DNA of 15,372 bases from Lachnospiraceae bacterium UBA4364 (lineage in GTDB: Bacteria > Bacillota > Clostridia > Lachnospirales > Lachnospiraceae): positions 1-15,372 of the forward strand of contig DGSK01000022.1 of assembly GCA_002393955.1 (NCBI GenBank), in the 5' to 3' direction. Below, one piece after another: positions 7,464 to 12,408 of this stretch (within the stretch, counting starts at the first letter, position 1; each line of letters starts with the position of its first letter). Both the position numbers and the translations under genes were made by a program. The notes under the pieces were generated by a model. The model was given only the letters and a program-made list of their open reading frames with translations, was not told the DNA's origin and did not search any database.

Positions 7464-10400
7464 ATGGATCTGAAGGATAAAGAGAAGAATAAAGCCATAG
7501 AATCTATCAAAGTGGACCGGAAACAGACTCAGAAGGAAAAAAATCTTCTGAAAGAGGAGGAAAAAAAATCAGAAAAGCAGCTTGCACAGGAAAAGAAAGA
7601 GGCTGCGTTTAAGGCGGAAGTGGATAAGTCCTGTCGTAAGGTATGGATTCGTAATACCGCTATGTCTCTTATCGATTGGTCTGACGGCATTGCACCGGAG
7701 CTGGAAGCCGTAGGGAACGTGCCGGTATCCATAGGAAACCATGCAGATGTTATCAATACTCCTGAAATTAAGGCTATTATAAAAAAATCGATAAACGGAG
7801 AGGACCTTTCGGATGATGAAATTGTTATGCGGGATACGCTGGAAGAGTCTGAACTTATAGAAGAAATTATATTAGAAGCAAAGTTTCTCAAATGTGAATA
7901 TAAATTTAGTGAATGGGATGATGAGGAAAAGCGTTTTATAGTGGAGCAAACAGAATCCGATGATAAAGAACTGAGCAAAAGGGCTAAAGAGGTCAGGGCG
8001 AATAGAAGTAAAATGATGAAAAGTACCGCTGTAAGCCTGGAGAAAAACCAGGGAAAACTAAATGCGTTGGAATTAAAAATGATTACGCTTCTTCCCTTGG
8101 ATAAGCAGGAGCAGATATTAAAAAAACGTGGATTATCCTTGCAGGATAAAGATGAGGAATACAAAAGGCTGTCCGATATCAACGCAAGAAAATATGAAAA
8201 AATGTCGGAAGAAGAGAAAGAAAAATTCGAGATTGATATTTTTATGCGTACATATGTGGGAGAAGAGGACTACCTTAAATACCCTATTAAGCTTAAGAAG
8301 TCTGAAAAAAGGGAAATATACAATGCTAATATGACTGAAATATCAAAATATAGCAGTGGTATCAAAGCGTGGTATATGGCAAAAAAAGAAACAGAGATGG
8401 AAATAAAGGATATTTCCGAGAAAATGACATTGGAGCGGTCAAAGAATCTGTATGATCTTTATAAAAGATTTACAGAGCAGGAAAAGGAAAAAAAGGAAGA
8501 TCAAGAGAAAAAGCCAAAAAGTTTTTTTGAAAAAAATACGGAAACAGGCGAAGCATACAGGATGGACCGGTATGATAGCCATGTCATGGCCTATTTGGAC
8601 AGGATTGATGAGTTGGGGATGGATCGCAATAGTCTCATGAAAGCACATGACGCTCTGTTTAAGCTGGAGGAGCTCAACTTGAACTACCGTGAAACAGCAG
8701 GCAGGGAGATTTCAAAAGATCCTCAGAATATAATGGTTTATCATGAAAATCTTGGACAACAGGATATGGAACTGAGGGCGCTTGCGGATGAATCAAGAAA
8801 GACCATAGGCACACTGTACAGGATTATGGGAAAGTCAGTAGGTTTCTGTAAGGAAGTGGTCAATATCAGGAAGGAACTGGAGGACAGTAATGAACTTCCG
8901 AGATTGGCAAAAGAAAATCAAAAAAGGGTGAATGCTATTCTTTGCAGCAAAGACAGGAATGATGAGACAAATGAAAATCTCTCAGCTGAGGAGAAGGAAT
9001 CTGAAGAGAAAAAGGACACAGATAAAAAAGAAGAGAAGAAGCCCGAAGAGGAAAAGCTCACAGAGCAGGAAGAAAAGGAAAAGCAGGCGCAAGAAGGAGA
9101 GAAGAAGCCTGAAGAGAAGAAATCCGAGGAGAAAAAGGACGCAAATAAGCAGGAAGAAAATGAAAAGCAGAAAGAAGAACTGAAAAAGGCTAAAGAAAAG
9201 CTTGTAAGAGATTTTAAAAGACAAGCCAAAAAAGCTGAGAAGCAGAAAAAGTATGAGGAAGAAGAAAAGAAAGCCCGGGAAGAAAAAGAAAAGAAGACGC
9301 GGGAAGAGCAGGAAAAGAAAGCTCAGAAAGAGAAAGAAATTAAGGAGAGGGAGAGACTCGAAAAGGAAAGAACAGAGAAGAAAAAGAAGAGTGGGCAGAG
9401 AGCAGAATTAAGAATTCAGGCGGAGAAAAAGCGGGAAGAACAAATTGCTAAAACCGGTTATGAGCACATATCTTATAATGAGGGAGTTTACGAATTAAAA
9501 TCGAAAGAGATTAAAAATTACAAGGTTAAGGGTAAAGCTTATTATGATAACGGTGCAATGAAAAAGAGCAGTCTGAACCGTGTGGAGATTGCCAGCCGGC
9601 TTGTGTCGATAGAGGGCACAGAGAACAGGATAGAAACCTATATCGGTAAAATTGAGAATAACAAGCTGCTCCATTTCCTTATAGCGAATATAGATGTCAT
9701 TTCAAAGGATATGGAAGCTCGCGAGTATATCAGGAAAAGGCTTGCTGACAGAATAAAAAGTAATGTGAGCCGTCAGGTTGACTCTGAAGATGGTCTGATG
9801 GATATAGAAGAAATAAAAGAAAATGCCCTGCAGGAACTTAGGGGGTTGGAGGAACAAAGGGCAGAGGCTGATGGATCCAAGCAGACGGAAAAGATCATAA
9901 GCGGACTATCCAATAGAATGGATCTTTTGTTTGTGAAAAGGACCATAATGAATATAGGTCAGATAACACCATTCAGGAAAAAGAATCTCATTGCCCTGAT
10001 AGATGATATGACAGAAAAAATAAAGGATAATGATCAGCCGTTTATTTATCTTCCCAACGTAGAGCAGAAGGAATTTCAGGATGGGTGTGAATGCTGGGCT
10101 GATACTACATCGAATCTGCTCCGATATGCAGGACATGATGTGAGGATACGTGATGTAAAGAATTACGGTATCAGGGAGGGCAATCATGAAAGGCTTAACT
10201 TTTTTGAAGAGAACCATACTCTCTATAATGATATAAGTGATTACTCAGATTATATACTTGCTACTGCAAAGGGCTACTCCCTTGAGGAAAGGGGAATAAC
10301 ATGTTCGACTATGGATGATGTTGGGCTGACTATAGATGAACAGGTTCTTGTATTTAAAGAAGCCGTAGTTAATGCGCTCCGGGAAAATACTCCCATAGGA

Positions 10401-10811
10401 ATTGGATTCAGCAAGCATTACCAGACGGTTGTAGGTATAGATGGAGATGATCTGATATTGAAGAATCCGCTTCAGAATAGTGCTAATGATAAAAACCAGC
10501 TGACGAGAAAGAGCATAACTGATATAGTGGGAAAGAGTGCGCTTCAGCATAAGTACCCAAAAGCGAGCGGAGGAAAGGACGATGTTCCCGGGTTAGTTAA
10601 ACTGTTCCGTCTGAAGAAAATAGAATATAATGATAAAAGAGAAGAGACCGTAAAGCTTTCCGGATCGGGACAGCTGAAATATAATAAAAATGTGGCCGTA
10701 ACCGATGGAACAAATATGGAATTAAGACAACATCAGGGAAATTCAATTGCTTTCTACGATTCTGTAAGAAGCGTAAATGTTTATTATCCGAGAGTGAAGC
10801 CAAAGAAATGA
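7464..10811 (+). CDS. Giant coiled-coil protein with C-terminal papain-like cysteine protease domain
   Basis: A 1115-aa soluble protein without signal peptide or TM segment. Residues 1-55 are Lys/Glu-rich; about 60-500 are mainly helical and charged. Residues about 505-665 are almost entirely Glu, Lys, Gln and Arg, a long single helix or coiled coil with imperfect repeats (SEEKKD twice about 41 residues apart, EKKPEE twice). A helical region follows to about 850. Residues about 860-1035 resemble a papain-like C39/C70-type domain: LPNVEQ, then QDGCECWADTTSNLLRYAG with probable nucleophile C877 and an oxyanion Gln at 868 or 872. Next come HYQTVVGIDGDDLILKNP with H985 and N1001. The C/H/N triad appears intact, so proteolysis or deamidation/transfer chemistry is plausible; substrate unknown. 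AAGGAG precedes the start. The TGA overlaps the trmL ATG. A cytoplasmic factor or non-classically exported effector is possible. Confidence 0.8.
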   Translation: MDLKDKEKNKAIESIKVDRKQTQKEKNLLKEEEKKSEKQLAQEKKEAAFKAEVDKSCRKVWIRNTAMSLIDWSDGIAPELEAVGNVPVSIGNHADVINTPEIKAIIKKSINGEDLSDDEIVMRDTLEESELIEEIILEAKFLKCEYKFSEWDDEEKRFIVEQTESDDKELSKRAKEVRANRSKMMKSTAVSLEKNQGKLNALELKMITLLPLDKQEQILKKRGLSLQDKDEEYKRLSDINARKYEKMSEEEKEKFEIDIFMRTYVGEEDYLKYPIKLKKSEKREIYNANMTEISKYSSGIKAWYMAKKETEMEIKDISEKMTLERSKNLYDLYKRFTEQEKEKKEDQEKKPKSFFEKNTETGEAYRMDRYDSHVMAYLDRIDELGMDRNSLMKAHDALFKLEELNLNYRETAGREISKDPQNIMVYHENLGQQDMELRALADESRKTIGTLYRIMGKSVGFCKEVVNIRKELEDSNELPRLAKENQKRVNAILCSKDRNDETNENLSAEEKESEEKKDTDKKEEKKPEEEKLTEQEEKEKQAQEGEKKPEEKKSEEKKDANKQEENEKQKEELKKAKEKLVRDFKRQAKKAEKQKKYEEEEKKAREEKEKKTREEQEKKAQKEKEIKERERLEKERTEKKKKSGQRAELRIQAEKKREEQIAKTGYEHISYNEGVYELKSKEIKNYKVKGKAYYDNGAMKKSSLNRVEIASRLVSIEGTENRIETYIGKIENNKLLHFLIANIDVISKDMEAREYIRKRLADRIKSNVSRQVDSEDGLMDIEEIKENALQELRGLEEQRAEADGSKQTEKIISGLSNRMDLLFVKRTIMNIGQITPFRKKNLIALIDDMTEKIKDNDQPFIYLPNVEQKEFQDGCECWADTTSNLLRYAGHDVRIRDVKNYGIREGNHERLNFFEENHTLYNDISDYSDYILATAKGYSLEERGITCSTMDDVGLTIDEQVLVFKEAVVNALRENTPIGIGFSKHYQTVVGIDGDDLILKNPLQNSANDKNQLTRKSITDIVGKSALQHKYPKASGGKDDVPGLVKLFRLKKIEYNDKREETVKLSGSGQLKYNKNVAVTDGTNMELRQHQGNSIAFYDSVRSVNVYYPRVKPKK
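8960..9450 (+). repeat. Purine-rich low-complexity tract coding for the Lys/Glu coiled coil
   Basis: The coding strand here is nearly all A and G, built from GAA/GAG/AAA/AAG codons with imperfect internal duplications: GAGAAGAAGCC plus YGAAGAG appears twice, and TCYGARGAGAAAAAGGAC appears twice. It lies inside the 1115-aa gene. Such tracts expand and contract by slippage or unequal recombination, and the opposite strand yields spurious Ser/Phe/Leu reading frames. Confidence 0.75.
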
Positions 10812-11299
10812 ATATCGTCCTTTACGAACCTGAAATACCATACAACACCGGCAACATAGGCAGAACCTGTGTTGCCGTTAATTCGCGTCTTCATTTAATA
10901 AAGCCGTTAGGCTTTTCTCTTGATCAGAAAGAGATTAAGCGGGCAGGCTTAGACTACTGGCCTAAGCTTGATCATTGCGAATATGAAAACTACATGGATT
11001 TCTTAGATAAAAACAATCATCCGAAAATCTGGATGGCAACCACCAAGGCACATAAGCTCTACACTGATGTTTCTTTTGGTCCTGATGATTACATAATGTT
11101 CGGCCCCGAAAGCAGGGGGATACCTGAGGAAATCCTGGTAGATAACGAAGAAACCTGCATCCGTATACCTATGTATGAGGATACCCGTTCGATCAATCTG
11201 TGCAATTCCGTTGCCATAATCTTGTACGAAGCCCTGAGACAGAATGATTTTGTGGGACTTAAGAAAGAGGGCGAGCTTCACAGGCTGCAGTGGAAATGA
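10808..11299 (+). CDS. trmL: tRNA (cytidine/uridine-34 2'-O)-methyltransferase TrmL
   Basis: A 163-aa SPOUT-class RNA methyltransferase that uses S-adenosylmethionine to 2'-O-methylate the wobble base 34, in E. coli of two tRNA-Leu isoacceptors. It is the size of family members (about 155-165 aa) and carries the SpoU motifs: motif 1 EPEIPYNTGNIGRTC near the N-terminus, GFSLDQKEIKRAGLDYW typical of TrmL, motif 2 FGPESRGIPEEIL, and motif 3 with the C-terminal trefoil-knot sequence IPMYEDTRSINLCNSVAIILYEALRQ. Its ATG overlaps the TGA of the protease gene by four bases and no strong Shine-Dalgarno is seen, so translation is probably coupled. It is followed by only three bases before the stop of the convergent toxin gene. 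Housekeeping function; its place in the operon may be incidental. Confidence 0.96.
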   Translation: MNIVLYEPEIPYNTGNIGRTCVAVNSRLHLIKPLGFSLDQKEIKRAGLDYWPKLDHCEYENYMDFLDKNNHPKIWMATTKAHKLYTDVSFGPDDYIMFGPESRGIPEEILVDNEETCIRIPMYEDTRSINLCNSVAIILYEALRQNDFVGLKKEGELHRLQWK

Positions 11300-11302
11300 A
11301 TC

Positions 11303-11608
11303 TTATATATACTCAAATATTCCCTGTATAGCGTCAGATATGTCCATCATCTGGTAAAGATTTATCCTGCCGGTAACGCGGAAGCTTCTCTGGTGAAGGT
11401 TAAAATATTTCATCTGTTCGCAGATAATGATTCCGGTTGTATCTGAAGAATCGATAGCGATATGGAGAGGACTCACGGTTGCAACTTTCATGACAGGGCA
11501 GGCTATAATGCCACCGTTTTCATTAAAAAATCGCGTGCTCACTACAAGGAGACGGAAGTTGATATCTTTTATGCTTACGATATCGCCCTGATTGGGAAAA
11601 TTTACCAT
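11303..11608 (-). CDS. mazF: MazF/PemK-family toxin, shortened and atypical
   Basis: A 101-aa protein of the MazF/PemK endoribonuclease fold, the toxin of the pair with the gene at 11602. Seen: an N-terminal PNQGDIVSI strand, the LLVVSTRFFN strand, IIACPVM, TGIIICEQMKYF and a C-terminal helix after VTGRI. Two things are odd. Between GDIVSI and LLVVS there are only six residues (KDINFR), so most of the usual G-x-EQ-x-x-RRPA loop is missing; R19 may replace the catalytic Arg. The CPVM motif has Met40 where MazF enzymes normally have the catalytic Thr (CPIT). Activity may be lost or altered. AGGAGG (11615-11620) lies six bases before the ATG, and the start overlaps the antitoxin stop by seven bases. 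Fold assignment is good; toxicity uncertain. Confidence 0.8.
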   Translation of the reverse strand: MVNFPNQGDIVSIKDINFRLLVVSTRFFNENGGIIACPVMKVATVSPLHIAIDSSDTTGIIICEQMKYFNLHQRSFRVTGRINLYQMMDISDAIQGIFEYI

Positions 11609-11844
11609 ATTTCGCCTCCTGCCGGATCACCGTAATCAACTTCATCCATCAGCATCAGTTTTCCACCATAGGCAGCAGCTCTTTCTTTGAGCGTTTTGTG
11701 CCGGAATGCTCTATGCAGGATTATCTCACCCTGCGAGACAGTAATCTCCAAAGTTTCATCCAGTTGAAAACCTGCCTCTGTAAGTACTTCTTTGGGCAGC
11801 CTTACACCCTGACTGTTTCCCCATGCTTTGATCTGTGTATCCAT
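11602..11844 (-). CDS. mazE: MazE-like AbrB-fold antitoxin
   Basis: An 80-aa antitoxin with an N-terminal SpoVT/AbrB swapped-hairpin DNA-binding domain (residues about 3-45: IKAWGNSQGVRLPKEVL, then LEITVSQGEIILHR). Its acidic C-terminal tail (LKERAAAYGG, then MDEVDYGDPAGGEIW) would wrap around the toxin. It should neutralise the adjacent MazF-like protein and repress its own promoter. GGAGG (11851-11855) lies six bases before the ATG at 11844. A perfect palindrome covers the predicted transcription start upstream. The toxin gene overlaps its end, the usual antitoxin-first order. Length and motifs fit the family. Confidence 0.9.
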   Translation of the reverse strand: MDTQIKAWGNSQGVRLPKEVLTEAGFQLDETLEITVSQGEIILHRAFRHKTLKERAAAYGGKLMLMDEVDYGDPAGGEIW

Positions 11845-11859
11845 TTCATTCCTCCATGA

Positions 11860-11880
11860 TGTATATACAAGGTATATACA
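11860..11880. promoter_or_regulatory. Palindromic operator of the mazEF-like operon
   Basis: TGTATATAC (11860-11868) and GTATATACA (11872-11880) are perfect inverted repeats around AAG. The site covers the expected transcription start of the antitoxin operon, the position for autorepression by a MazE dimer or MazEF complex. Binding is inferred from position and symmetry. Confidence 0.75.
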
Positions 11881-11881
11881 C

Positions 11882-11910
11882 AGTGTAAATTAAGTGGAGT
11901 CGGTTGTCAA
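11882..11910 (-). promoter_or_regulatory. Promoter of the mazEF-like operon
   Basis: On the minus strand a perfect -35 TTGACA (11910-11905) is followed after exactly 17 bases by TACACT (11887-11882) as -10. Transcription would start near 11875, inside the palindromic operator. Confidence 0.75.
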
Positions 11911-12101
11911 TTACAGATAACTGAAAAATTCTGTGACCTCCGGTTTAAGGCTTTGTTTTTTTGTCCGGTTCGTCCGTATCTGATGCTGATACTTACTGAC
12001 GGGCAATTTGATGATATGGCAACTATCCGAAAGACCTTAAAAACAGTACAATAATGGTATTGAGCGAAAACTGTAAAAGAAAAATGGGAAGATATGGGAA
12101 G
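11911..12101. other. Intergenic stretch with no supported gene
   Basis: The whole gene-free span runs 11845-12168. Its left end holds the toxin-antitoxin operator and promoter and its right end a likely promoter for the next operon. The middle carries no recognised gene, RNA or terminator. A plus-strand frame across about 11911-12050 reads without stop until TAA and contains a protein-like run (TDGQFDDMATIRKTLKTVQ). It has no suitable start or ribosome binding site, so it could be a gene remnant or chance. Confidence 0.5.
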
Positions 12102-12130
12102 GTGGCAAAGTTGTAGAATTATGGTACGAT
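12102..12130 (+). promoter_or_regulatory. Candidate promoter of the DUF5710/helicase-nuclease operon
   Basis: GTGGCA (12102-12107, 4/6 to TTGACA) lies 17 bases before TACGAT (12125-12130), which carries a TG extension at 12122-12123. Transcription would begin about 30 bases before the ATG at 12169. Moderate support only. Confidence 0.45.
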
Positions 12131-12168
12131 AGAACAATGAGACAGAACTAAAAAAATGGCAAGATAAA

Positions 12169-12369
12169 ATGATAAAAAAGAAAAAAGGAGCCGTAAATGC
12201 AGCAAAGCAGGCAGAGCTAAACAGATTAAAGAATGAGAAACATTACATCAACTGTCCCTTTGACGAAAAAGATGAGGCTAAGGCTTTGGGTGCAAGGTGG
12301 GATCCTGATATGAGAAAATGGTACTATACCGGTGACAGGGATCCTGAGAAGTTTGAAAAGTGGATGTAG
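12169..12369 (+). CDS. Small DUF5710-like protein
   Basis: A 66-aa basic protein. Residues 1-24 are Lys-rich. Residues 25-66 match the DUF5710 pattern: a short strand HYINCPF, then DEKDEAKALGARWDPDMRKWYYTGDRDPEKFEKWM, with the hallmark KALGARWD and KWYY segments. This domain is usually found as a module in DNA-metabolism proteins such as primases, topoisomerases and helicases, and is probably a nucleic-acid-binding or adaptor element. Here it stands alone, 39 bases before a helicase-nuclease gene in the same direction with no terminator between, so it may be an accessory subunit of that enzyme. The ATG at 12169 has no clear Shine-Dalgarno sequence, and no better in-frame start is visible. Domain call good; function inferred. 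Confidence 0.75.
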   Translation: MIKKKKGAVNAAKQAELNRLKNEKHYINCPFDEKDEAKALGARWDPDMRKWYYTGDRDPEKFEKWM

Positions 12370-12408
12370 AAACATTTAATTGTCGCTAAAGCGGTAGAAA
12401 GAGGAAGA

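Noticed and set aside
8918..9229. Minus-strand open frames rich in Ser, Phe and Leu opposite the coiled-coil gene
   Set aside because: They are the complement of Lys/Glu codons of the plus-strand gene, with no ribosome binding site and no recognisable domain.
11907..12137. A 76-codon minus-strand frame upstream of the toxin-antitoxin promoter
   Set aside because: No Shine-Dalgarno, no motif and unlikely composition; it overlaps the perfect TTGACA box of the toxin-antitoxin promoter.
12380..12393. Short hairpin CGCT-AA-AGCG before the helicase gene as a terminator
   Set aside because: Four base pairs, a two-base loop and no T-run; too weak to terminate.
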